Assembly: GCF_937890665.1 (NCBI RefSeq)
Contig: NZ_CALADU010000019.1
Span: 1-13,441, forward strand
DNA from: an uncultured Subdoligranulum sp.
GTDB lineage: Bacteria > Bacillota_A > Clostridia > Oscillospirales > Ruminococcaceae
Direction of reading: 5' to 3'
DNA length: 13,441 nucleotides
Made by a program: the position numbers and the translations under genes
Notes under the pieces: model-generated
What the model was told of the DNA's origin: nothing
What the model saw: the letters and a program-made list of their open reading frames with translations, nothing else
Databases searched by the model: none
Part shown: positions 7,277 through 13,389 of the stretch, piece after piece
Numbering within the stretch: the stretch's first letter is position 1
How the letters are laid out: every line of letters begins with the position of its first letter

Positions 7277-8669
7277 CGAAGAACGGCGCCAGACCCGGCC
7301 CCAGAGCATGACCCGCCGGTATTGCCGGGGGCTGATTCTGGTGGGGGCGCTCTGCGTGCTGGCCACTCTGACCGCCGCCACCCTGCTTTTTCAGCGCAGC
7401 TACACCGAGCGAGTAGACCGTTACCTGCAAGCACTGTGCACCACTTTGGCCGACGGGTATGCCCTGTATGATTCCGGCGACCCCGCCGATCTGGCGGTTT
7501 TGGCCGCCGACAGCGGCGTGCGCTGTACCCTGATTGCCGAGGACGGCACCGTTTTGTACGACAGCGAGCACAGCGGCAGCCTGCCCAACCACGCCGACCG
7601 CCCCGAGATTCAGGCGGCGCTGACCCAAGGCAGCGGCAGCTGCACCCGGCAGAGCCAGACCATGGACCGGGAGACCCACTACTACGCCCAGCGGGTGGAC
7701 ACCCCCGCCGGGGTGCAGGTGGTCCGTGTAGGCGAGGAAGTGGACAACATCTGGGGCCTGAGCGCCGACACCCTGCCGCTGCTGCTCTGCGCCTTGGTGC
7801 TGATCCTGCTGGCAGCCGGACTGCTCTCGGCCGGGCTGACCCGGCTGCTGGTCCAGCCCATCAACCGTCTGGCGGAAAATCTGGACACCATCGAGGCGGA
7901 CGTCCCCTACGAGGAACTGATCCCCTTGGCCCGCACCGTTCAAACCGACCGCAAACTGCGGGAGAACAACGAAACGATGCGCCGGGAGTTTACCGCCAAC
8001 GTGAGCCACGAGCTCAAGACCCCGCTGACCAGCATTTCGGGATATGCGGAGCTGATCGAAACCGGCATGGCCAAGAGCGCCGACGTGCCCACCTTTGCGG
8101 CCCGCATCCATAAGGAAGCCCAGCGGATGATTGCCTTGGTCAGCGACATCTTGCAGCTCAGCGAGCTGGACAGCACCCAAGCCGCCCGGGGACAAAGCGC
8201 CCCGCCGGATATGGTGCCGGTGGATCTGGCGTCGCTGGTCAAAGAGATCGCCCAGACCATGACGGTGAACGCCCGCAAGGCCTACGTCACCCTGCAATAC
8301 GACGTACACCCTGCCACCGTGCAGGGCTGCCGGGACCAACTGGTGGAATTGGCCACCAACCTGTGCGACAACGCCATCCGGTACAACCGCCCCGGCGGCC
8401 ATGTGGACCTGCGCTGCGGCACCGGACCGGATGGATGTCCCTTCTTGGAAGTGGAAGACAACGGCATCGGCATCCCGCAGGACAGCCAGTCCCGGGTGTT
8501 TGAACGGTTCTACCGGGTCGACAAGAGCCGCTCCAAAGCTACCGGCGGCACCGGTTTGGGGTTGGCCATCGTCAAGCACATCGCCTTGCTCCACGACGCC
8601 CACATCGACCTGCAAAGTCAGGTGGGCACCGGCACCACCATTAAGGTCACTTTTCCCAAAAATTCTTGA
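7269..8669 (+). CDS. phoR: PhoR-type sensor histidine kinase
   Basis: This membrane kinase phosphorylates the preceding regulator. A cytoplasmic basic N-terminus is followed by TM1 (about 21-41), an extracytoplasmic domain of about 125 residues, and TM2 (about 168-190). The outer domain has the pattern of Firmicutes PhoR PAS-like sensors: LIAEDGTVLYDSE, NHADRPEIQAAL, and THYYAQRV. The kinase core has the H-box FTANVSHELKTPLTSISGY with His247, the N-box NLCDNAIRYN, G1 VEDNGIGIP, the F-box RVFERFYRVDKSRS and G2 GGTGLGLAIVKHI. The link from TM2 to the H-box is only about 50 residues, so there is room for a short HAMP-like segment but not for the cytoplasmic PAS domain found in many PhoR proteins. 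The start overlaps the regulator by 8 bases (ATGAGTGA), which implies coupled translation. A strong terminator follows. Confidence 0.88.
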   Translation: MSDEERRQTRPQSMTRRYCRGLILVGALCVLATLTAATLLFQRSYTERVDRYLQALCTTLADGYALYDSGDPADLAVLAADSGVRCTLIAEDGTVLYDSEHSGSLPNHADRPEIQAALTQGSGSCTRQSQTMDRETHYYAQRVDTPAGVQVVRVGEEVDNIWGLSADTLPLLLCALVLILLAAGLLSAGLTRLLVQPINRLAENLDTIEADVPYEELIPLARTVQTDRKLRENNETMRREFTANVSHELKTPLTSISGYAELIETGMAKSADVPTFAARIHKEAQRMIALVSDILQLSELDSTQAARGQSAPPDMVPVDLASLVKEIAQTMTVNARKAYVTLQYDVHPATVQGCRDQLVELATNLCDNAIRYNRPGGHVDLRCGTGPDGCPFLEVEDNGIGIPQDSQSRVFERFYRVDKSRSKATGGTGLGLAIVKHIALLHDAHIDLQSQVGTGTTIKVTFPKNS

Positions 8670-8673
8670 AGAT

Positions 8674-8707
8674 ACGGGGGAACTTTGGCAGTTCCCCCGT
8701 TGTTTTA
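8674..8707 (+). terminator. Intrinsic terminator of the Na/Pi-phoPR operon
   Basis: ACGGGGGAACT and AGTTCCCCCGT form a perfect 11-bp stem with the 5-base loop TTGGC, followed by TGTTTTAT. It begins 4 bases after the kinase stop codon, so it closes the operon. Confidence 0.93.
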
Positions 8708-8723
8708 TCTGCATTTTTCGTGG

Positions 8724-8729
8724 TATAAT
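8724..8729 (+). promoter_or_regulatory. Extended -10 promoter for the nitrite/sulfite reductase gene
   Basis: TGGTATAAT (TATAAT at 8724-8729) has the extended -10 TGN motif. A weak -35 TTGTTT lies 18 bases upstream, overlapping the U-tract of the preceding terminator. A second TATAAT at 8744-8749 lies closer to the gene without a matching -35. One of these starts the transcript. The promoter directly after a terminator makes the reductase an independent transcription unit. Confidence 0.6.
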
Positions 8730-8776
8730 AAAATTTACAAGTGTATAATGAGTGAGTATAAAAAGGAGCAGCCCGT

Positions 8777-10315
8777 ATGAATGAACAATGGCTCAACCTC
8801 TATCGCATCGAAATTGAAGACTTCTATAAAAAGACCCGGGAATTTGCCGCCGGGGAACTGTCCCGCAAGGATTACAAAGGCATTTCCGGCGGATTCGGCA
8901 GCTATGCCCAGCGGGACGGCACCAAGCATATGCTGCGCCTGCGTCTGCCCGGCGGCCGCCTGACCGCCCCGCGGCTGCAGTTCTTGGCCCGCATCGCCAG
9001 CAAATACGACGTGGCCCCGCTGAAGCTGACCACCTGTGAGACCGTCCAGCTCCACAACCTGACCCCCGACCTGCTGCCCGTGGTGATGGAGCACGCCGCG
9101 TACTCGGACATCATCACCCGGGGCGGCGGCGGTGACAACCCCCGCAACGTGATGGCCAGCCCCCTGACCGGTGTACAGGCCGGGGAAGCCTTTGACGTGA
9201 TGCCTTGGGTCGAGGCCGCCAGCGACTATCTGCTGTCCATCTGCCGGGACATCCATATGCCCCGCAAACTGAAGGTCGCCTTCTGCAACGGTGTGGACGA
9301 CTGCGTACACACCACCTTCCGGGATATGGGCTTTGTGGCCCAGCCCGACGGCACCTTCCGGCTGTACATTGCGGGCGGTCTGGGCAACTGCCACCGCATG
9401 GGCGTGCTGGTGGCCGAGGCGCTGCCCGCCACCGACGTGCTGTACGCCATTCAGGCGATGATCGACACCTTCTGTGCCCACGGCAACTACGAGAACCGGG
9501 CCAAAGCCCGCACCCGCTACATGCAGGAGACGCTGGGCGTGGAGGAACTGCGCCGGGTATATCTGGAAAATCTGGAAGCCTGCAAGGCCAAGGGTGGTCT
9601 GGATCTGAACCTGACCCCCAAAGCGGTGACCAAGACCGGCAGCGGCGAGATCGAGAACGCCCGGGTCATTGCCCAGAAGCAGCCGGGGCTGTACGCCGTG
9701 GCCTACCACCCCATCGGGGGCATTCTGCCCACCGGCAAGCCCACCGAGCTGGCCGCCCTGCTGCGGGATATGCCCGCCGCCGAGTGCCGGGTCGCCCCCC
9801 ACGAAACCATCTATATCATCAACCTGACGGCAGAGGAAGCCGCCCGGGTGCTGGAAGCCACCGACGACGGCGCCAAGACCCTGTTTGAGACCAGCGTGGC
9901 CTGCATTGGCGCGGCGATCTGCCAGCAGGGCGTGCGGGACAGTCAGGCGGCGCTGCAGGCCTGTGTGCAGGCTGTGCGGGAAGCAGGCATTCCCGACGGT
10001 GCCCTGCCCAAGATCTGCATTTCTGGCTGCCCGTCCAGTTGCTCGGCCCATCAGGCCGGTGCCATCGGGTTCCAAGGCGGCGTAAAGCCGGTGCCCGGCG
10101 GCAAGCCCGCCCCCGCTTTCCGTATGTTCTTGGGCGGCAGCGACGCGCTGGGCGCCGAGCGTTTCGGCGAGCCGGTGGGTCTGGTCTACGAGGAACAACT
10201 GCCCGCCCTGCTGGTGGAACTGGGACAGGCTGCCGCAGCCGCCGGACAGGACTGGGAGGCGTGGCACACCGCCCACCCGGAGGACCTGCAGGCCATCGTG
10301 GCAAAATATTGCTGA
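8777..10315 (+). CDS. Nitrite/sulfite reductase family protein (siroheme and [4Fe-4S])
   Basis: Members of this family reduce nitrite to ammonia or sulfite to sulfide with a siroheme coupled to a [4Fe-4S] cluster, in the cytoplasm. The 512-residue protein shows two ferredoxin-like reductase half-domains, the first opening near residue 40 (GFGSYAQRDGTKHMLRLRLPGG), and the second containing GLYAVAYHPIGGILPTGK near 305-325. The cluster/siroheme ligands are a C-X5-C (C376 and C382 in CIGAAIC) and a C-X3-C (C418 and C422 in CPSSC), all in place. TTCETVQLHNLT and NVMASPLTG are family substrate/siroheme-site stretches. AAGGAG stands 9 bases before the ATG. No separate flavin or NADPH domain is present, so electrons must come from a ferredoxin or another partner. 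It stands alone between its own promoter and terminator. Whether it favours nitrite, sulfite or another oxyanion cannot be told from sequence alone. Confidence 0.87.
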   Translation: MNEQWLNLYRIEIEDFYKKTREFAAGELSRKDYKGISGGFGSYAQRDGTKHMLRLRLPGGRLTAPRLQFLARIASKYDVAPLKLTTCETVQLHNLTPDLLPVVMEHAAYSDIITRGGGGDNPRNVMASPLTGVQAGEAFDVMPWVEAASDYLLSICRDIHMPRKLKVAFCNGVDDCVHTTFRDMGFVAQPDGTFRLYIAGGLGNCHRMGVLVAEALPATDVLYAIQAMIDTFCAHGNYENRAKARTRYMQETLGVEELRRVYLENLEACKAKGGLDLNLTPKAVTKTGSGEIENARVIAQKQPGLYAVAYHPIGGILPTGKPTELAALLRDMPAAECRVAPHETIYIINLTAEEAARVLEATDDGAKTLFETSVACIGAAICQQGVRDSQAALQACVQAVREAGIPDGALPKICISGCPSSCSAHQAGAIGFQGGVKPVPGGKPAPAFRMFLGGSDALGAERFGEPVGLVYEEQLPALLVELGQAAAAAGQDWEAWHTAHPEDLQAIVAKYC

Positions 10316-10332
10316 GTTTTTGCACAACCCAA

Positions 10333-10386
10333 CCCCGTGGTGTGAAAGGTCATTTCCCTTTCGCCCCGCGGGGCTTTGGTTTGCTT
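10333..10386 (+). terminator. Intrinsic terminator of the nitrite/sulfite reductase gene
   Basis: A 17-position stem runs from CCCCGTGGTGTGAAAGG (10333-10349) across a 7-base loop to CCTTTCGCCCCGCGGGG (10357-10373). Sixteen of 17 positions pair, including two G-T pairs. CTTTGGTTTGCTT follows. It begins 17 bases after the stop codon. The T-rich end touches the -35 of the next promoter. Confidence 0.85.
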
Positions 10387-10413
10387 GACACCCTTTGCCC
10401 AGCAAGGTATACT
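10385..10413 (+). promoter_or_regulatory. Near-consensus sigma-A promoter for the substrate-binding lipoprotein
   Basis: TTGACA at 10385-10390, a 17-base spacer, and TATACT at 10408-10413 (11 of 12 consensus positions). It is the best promoter in the window and would give a leader of about 30 bases. A promoter this strong usually needs a repressor, which fits the palindrome that covers its -10. Confidence 0.9.
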
Positions 10414-10418
10414 GGGCA
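10396..10418. promoter_or_regulatory. Inverted repeat overlapping the -10: candidate repressor operator
   Basis: TGCCCAG (10396-10402) and CTGGGCA (10412-10418) form a perfect 7-bp inverted repeat with a 9-base centre that contains most of the TATACT -10. The total of 23 bases and the placement between spacer and start site suit a dimeric repressor. The repeat would lie upstream of the mRNA start (near 10420), so it is unlikely to act as an RNA hairpin. It does not resemble the classical Fur or DtxR/IdeR boxes, so the protein that binds it is unknown. Confidence 0.55.
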
Positions 10419-10449
10419 GACAACACAACCGAAAGGAAATCACAACTTT

Positions 10450-11445
10450 ATGATGAAACGTATCTTCCCTGCCCTGTGCGCAGCGCTGCTGCTGGCCGGC
10501 TGCGGCGCCCAAACCGCCGTGGAAAGCACCGCCTCCGACACGGTCACCGCGGCCACGGCGGAATCCACCGCCGCCACCCCCGAAGCCTCCGCCGAGACCC
10601 TGACCTTCACCGACGATCTGGACCGGGAGGTGACGGTGCCGGTGCAGCCCCAGCGGGTAGCGGTTCTGTTGGGCAGCTATGCCGACGTATGGTGTCTGGC
10701 CGGCGGACAGGATTCGCTGGTGGCAGCCGCCAATGACGCTTGGACCGATTTTGACCTGAATTTGGGCGATGAGGTCGCCAATTTGGGCAGCCTGATGGAA
10801 CCCAATTTGGAGGAATTGATCGCCGCCGCCCCCGATTTGGTCATTGCCAGCAGCAACACCACCTCCAACGTGGAACTGCTCTCTTCGTTGGAAGAGCTGG
10901 GCGTGCCCACGATCTATTTCGGCGTCAACAGCTTCACCGATTATCTGGAGATGCTGGACGTCTGCACCCAGATCACCGGCCACACCGAGAATTACCAGAC
11001 CTACGGTCTGGATGTACAGGCACAGGTGGAAAAAGCCAAGGCCCAGAACGACGGTTCGGCCCCCACGGTGCTGCTGCTCCGCTCGGCCAGCACGAGCTGC
11101 AAGGTGAAGAACAGCAAAGGCACCGTGCTGGGCGAGATCTTGGCCGATCTGGGCGCGGTGAACATTGCGGACAGCGACACCAGCCTGCTGGAAGATCTGA
11201 GCATGGAGCGGATCATCGCCGATGACCCCGACTACATCTTTGTGGTGTTCCAAGGCAGCGATCAGGACGCCGCCCAGAAAACGCTGGACGCGGCGCTGAC
11301 CTCTAACCCCGCGTGGGACACCCTCTCGGCGGTACAGAACGACCACTTCTACCTGATGGAGAAGGAGCTCTATCACCTGAAGCCCAATGCCCGCTGGGGC
11401 GAAGCCTACCAGAAGGTAGCGGATATCCTCTACCCGGCGGCGTGA
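10450..11445 (+). CDS. Iron-siderophore/cobalamin-type ABC transporter substrate-binding lipoprotein
   Basis: This is an extracellular ligand-binding protein of the helical-backbone class (FhuD/BtuF/FepB-like), which delivers siderophore-iron, heme or cobalamin to a FecCD-type permease. The 331-residue product has a lipoprotein signal with the lipobox LLAGC (Cys18), then a Ser/Thr/Ala/Glu-rich linker to about residue 50. The family fold follows: TFTDDLDREVTVPVQPQRVAVLL opens the first lobe, NLEELIAAAPDLVIAS follows, and VLGEILADLGAVNIADSD opens the second lobe near residue 220. The C-terminus ends in LKPNARWGEAYQKVADILYP. ATG at 10450 is followed at once by a second ATG; AAAGGAA lies about 12 bases upstream. 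No permease or ATPase gene is next to it, so it is an orphan here, served either by a transporter elsewhere or by a shared permease. The ligand cannot be decided from sequence alone. Confidence 0.85.
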   Translation: MMKRIFPALCAALLLAGCGAQTAVESTASDTVTAATAESTAATPEASAETLTFTDDLDREVTVPVQPQRVAVLLGSYADVWCLAGGQDSLVAAANDAWTDFDLNLGDEVANLGSLMEPNLEELIAAAPDLVIASSNTTSNVELLSSLEELGVPTIYFGVNSFTDYLEMLDVCTQITGHTENYQTYGLDVQAQVEKAKAQNDGSAPTVLLLRSASTSCKVKNSKGTVLGEILADLGAVNIADSDTSLLEDLSMERIIADDPDYIFVVFQGSDQDAAQKTLDAALTSNPAWDTLSAVQNDHFYLMEKELYHLKPNARWGEAYQKVADILYPAA

Positions 11446-11640
11446 CAACGCTCCAAGAGGGGGCCAGTCCCGCAGGTTTCCGCCTACCGGGTCTGTAAAC
11501 GGGTTGCGCTGCCCCATCCTGTGACCGCATTCCCTGCTCCGCTGCACTGATGCCATCGCAGGCAGCGCGCAGCTTTGCAGCCCTTTGGGTTCCCCCCAGT
11601 CGGCACATATCCGCCGGCGCAGACAATTTTCAACAATAGA
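11446..11640. other. Non-coding stretch of about 195 bases, no assigned function
   Basis: Between the lipoprotein stop and the bidirectional terminator there is GC-rich DNA with no convincing reading frame, ribosome site or promoter on either strand. Several short G/C repeats (for example GCGCGCAGCTTTGCAGCCC near 11566) can fold weakly. I checked it for a cobalamin riboswitch because of the neighbouring binding protein and did not find the conserved B12-box or its partner elements. Confidence 0.5.
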
Positions 11641-11678
11641 AAAACCGCCCGTCCGGGATTTCCCTGGCGGGCGGTTTT
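11641..11678. terminator. Bidirectional terminator between convergent units
   Basis: AAAACCGCCCG (11641-11651) pairs perfectly with CGGGCGGTTTT (11668-11678), with further partial pairing inside and a 4-base loop. The A-run on the left and T-rich tail on the right (GGTTTGTTT) give U-tracts in both directions. It serves the plus-strand lipoprotein gene and the minus-strand small-protein gene, whose stop is only 7 bases away. Confidence 0.9.
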
Positions 11679-11685
11679 GGTTTGT

Positions 11686-12120
11686 TTACAAAAAGCGGCG
11701 GATGTCTTCGGCCAGTTTTTCCTCCAGCGCAATGAGCCGCTTGGTGATGTCCTTGGCGTCCTCGCTGGCGGCCTCGTACTGGTTCAGGTAGCGGTTCAGC
11801 GACTTGACCCCCATGTTGCAGCCATCGGTGATCAGGTCGGCGATGGTGGCGTCGGATTCGTTCATCGTCAGCATCGCCCCGGTCTTGATCCACGACATGC
11901 CTTGGGCAAGGGGGTTGGGTTCCTTGCCCTCGTCGTGGAAGTCGTGGAGCTTGGTCACGATCTCGTCCTGCAGGGTCTGGTGTGCGGCGCGGCAGCGGGA
12001 CAGCGCATCCCGCAGGGACTGGCTGCGGGCCACGTCCATCACCTGATCGATGGCCGAAATGCCCATGGCTACCCCGGCGTCACATTCCCGCAGCAGTTGG
12101 ATGGTATCCTCTTGGATCAT
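11686..12120 (-). CDS. Conserved small helical protein of unknown function
   Basis: I do not assign a function to this 144-residue protein. It is predicted to be cytoplasmic and almost wholly alpha-helical, with no signal or membrane segment. The sequence suggests a four-helix bundle: helices at about 2-25, 29-56, 70-105 and 115-144. Distinct stretches are HDFHDEGKEPNPLAQGMSWI in the middle and DLITDGCNMGVKSLNRYL in the third quarter. The His/Glu/Asp distribution (H46, H57, H60 region with nearby acids) faintly recalls ferritin-like or DUF2383-type bundles, but I cannot show a metal site. The frame opens 18 codons further upstream, but ATG at 12120 has AAGGAGAG directly before it at a good distance, and the upstream part overlaps a hairpin. 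The gene lies 60 bases after nspC on the same strand. Confidence 0.8.
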   Translation of the reverse strand: MIQEDTIQLLRECDAGVAMGISAIDQVMDVARSQSLRDALSRCRAAHQTLQDEIVTKLHDFHDEGKEPNPLAQGMSWIKTGAMLTMNESDATIADLITDGCNMGVKSLNRYLNQYEAASEDAKDITKRLIALEEKLAEDIRRFL

Positions 12121-12130
12121 CGGTATCTCT

Positions 12131-12165
12131 CCTTCCCGTTTTGGGGTAGTATACCCCGGGAAAGG
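12131..12165 (-). promoter_or_regulatory. Nested hairpin that includes the ribosome-binding site of the small-protein gene
   Basis: On the minus strand, the outer arms CCTTTCCCG and CGGGAAGG pair with one bulged T. Inside, GGGGTA and TACCCC form a perfect 6-bp stem with a GTA-equivalent loop (TAC). The outer 3' arm runs into the AAGGAG that serves the ATG at 12120, so folding could hide the site. A TATACT that could serve as -10 sits inside the inner stem, without a good -35. The element may act as terminator-like structure for nspC, as a translational control, or as a weak promoter; the choice is open. Confidence 0.45.
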
Positions 12166-12180
12166 CAAAACCATACCGAA

Positions 12181-13389
12181 TTACCGCCCCAACCGGTACT
12201 GGAAGTCCCGGTAGCCGAACCGCACCAGTTCCCGGCAGGCGCCGCCGGTCTGCCGCACCCAGATGGCGGGCAGCGGCATCCCGTTGAAGGTGTTGTTCTT
12301 GCAGGTGGTGTAGATGGCCATATCCCCAAACACCAGCAGGTCGCCGGGGCGGGGTTCGGCATCAAAGCCGTAGTCCCCCACCACGTCCCCCGCCAGACAG
12401 GTCGGCCCAGCCAGCCGCACTGTACAGGGCTTTTCCCCCGGGTCGGCGGCAGAAAGCAGCGGCGGGCGGTAGGGCATCTCGATGACATCGGGCATATGGC
12501 AGGCGGCGCTGGCGTCCAGAATGGCCACCGTGGTGTCGCCGTTATGCACCACGTCCAACACCCGGGTCAGCAGGAACCCGGCGTTGAGGGCGCAGGCCTC
12601 CCCCGGTTCGAGGTAGACCGTCACTCCCCAGTCGTGCTGCGCCCGGGCGATACACCGCTCCAGCGTGGCCAGATCGTACCCCGGGCGGGTGATGTGGTGG
12701 CCGCCGCCCATGTTCAGCCATTGCATCTTGGGCAGCAGGTCCCCGAACTTGTCGTCCACCGCGTCCAGCGTCACGGCCAGCGCGTCGGAATCCTGTTCGC
12801 AGAGGGTGTGGAAGTGCAGCCCGTCCAGCAGGTCCGGCAGGGCCGGGTTTTGGGCCACGGCGGCGTCCCACTGGGCCCGGGTGGTGCCCAACCGGCTGCC
12901 AGGGGCACAGGGGTCATAGATGGCGTGTCCTTCCTGCGTGGAGCATTCCGGGTTGATGCGCAGCCCCACGATCTTGCCCGCGGCTTTGGCCGCCGGGCCG
13001 AACTTGGCCAACTGGGCCGGAGAGTTGAAAACGATGTGGTCGGCCCAGCGCAGGAGCTCCGCCATCTCGTCCTCCCGGTAGGCGGCACAGAAGACATGGA
13101 CCTCTTTGCCGGGCATCTTCTCGGCGCCAAGGCGAGCCTCATACAGGCCACTGGCCTCGGTGCCTGCCAGATGGGGCGCCAGCACCGGGTAGAGGTCATA
13201 GTTGCTGAAGGCCTTCTGGGCCAGCAGCACCTTGCAGCCGGTCCGCCGGGCCAGATCGCCTAAGATTTCGGCATTGCGGGCCAGCGCGCCCTCGTCCAAC
13301 AGGTAGCAAGGGGTGGGCAACGCCTCAAAGTCCGCCGGCACCACGCCGCCCAAGGCGGCAAAGGGCGGGCGGGCGTCCACGGCGGACAT
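12181..13389 (-). CDS. nspC: Carboxynorspermidine/carboxyspermidine decarboxylase NspC
   Basis: NspC is a PLP enzyme of the alanine-racemase/ornithine-decarboxylase fold that removes the carboxyl group from carboxynorspermidine or carboxyspermidine. This is the last step of the alternative spermidine route common in gut bacteria. The 402-residue protein starts its barrel with LPTPCYLLDEGALARNAEIL, has the PLP lysine K59 in LLAQKAFS, the LHFHTLCEQ strand, a glycine-rich phosphate-binding loop NMGGGHHITRPGYD, EPGEACALNAGF, and the C-terminal domain with GPTCLAGDVVGDY and KNNTFNGMPLP. Those last stretches carry the active-site residues from the dimer partner. The ATG shares one base with the stop of the upstream gene (TGATG), which indicates coupled translation. 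The N-terminal extension of about 20 residues is slightly long. Identity is clear; which polyamine is made depends on the upstream diamine supply. Confidence 0.93.
   Translation of the reverse strand: MSAVDARPPFAALGGVVPADFEALPTPCYLLDEGALARNAEILGDLARRTGCKVLLAQKAFSNYDLYPVLAPHLAGTEASGLYEARLGAEKMPGKEVHVFCAAYREDEMAELLRWADHIVFNSPAQLAKFGPAAKAAGKIVGLRINPECSTQEGHAIYDPCAPGSRLGTTRAQWDAAVAQNPALPDLLDGLHFHTLCEQDSDALAVTLDAVDDKFGDLLPKMQWLNMGGGHHITRPGYDLATLERCIARAQHDWGVTVYLEPGEACALNAGFLLTRVLDVVHNGDTTVAILDASAACHMPDVIEMPYRPPLLSAADPGEKPCTVRLAGPTCLAGDVVGDYGFDAEPRPGDLLVFGDMAIYTTCKNNTFNGMPLPAIWVRQTGGACRELVRFGYRDFQYRLGR

Noticed and set aside
5945..7381. Minus-strand open frame of 478 codons across the transporter tail, regulator and kinase start
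   Set aside because: It spans three real genes on the other strand and shows only shadow composition without recognisable domains.
8734..8739. TTTACA upstream of the reductase gene as a PHO box
   Set aside because: Only a single hexamer is present, with no partner at an 11-base distance, and it lies between two -10 elements.
8735..10426. Minus-strand open frame of 563 codons opposite the nitrite/sulfite reductase gene
   Set aside because: It mirrors a gene with intact catalytic motifs, and its composition is that of an antisense shadow; it also crosses a terminator and a promoter.
11446..11640. Possible cobalamin riboswitch or small RNA after the binding-protein gene
   Set aside because: The GCCACTG B12-box and the conserved core were not found on either strand, and the stretch is downstream of both neighbouring genes, not in a leader.
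11575..13263. Plus-strand open frame of 562 codons opposite nspC and the small-protein gene
   Set aside because: It is antisense to nspC, which has full PLP-enzyme motifs, and it begins within the bidirectional terminator region.
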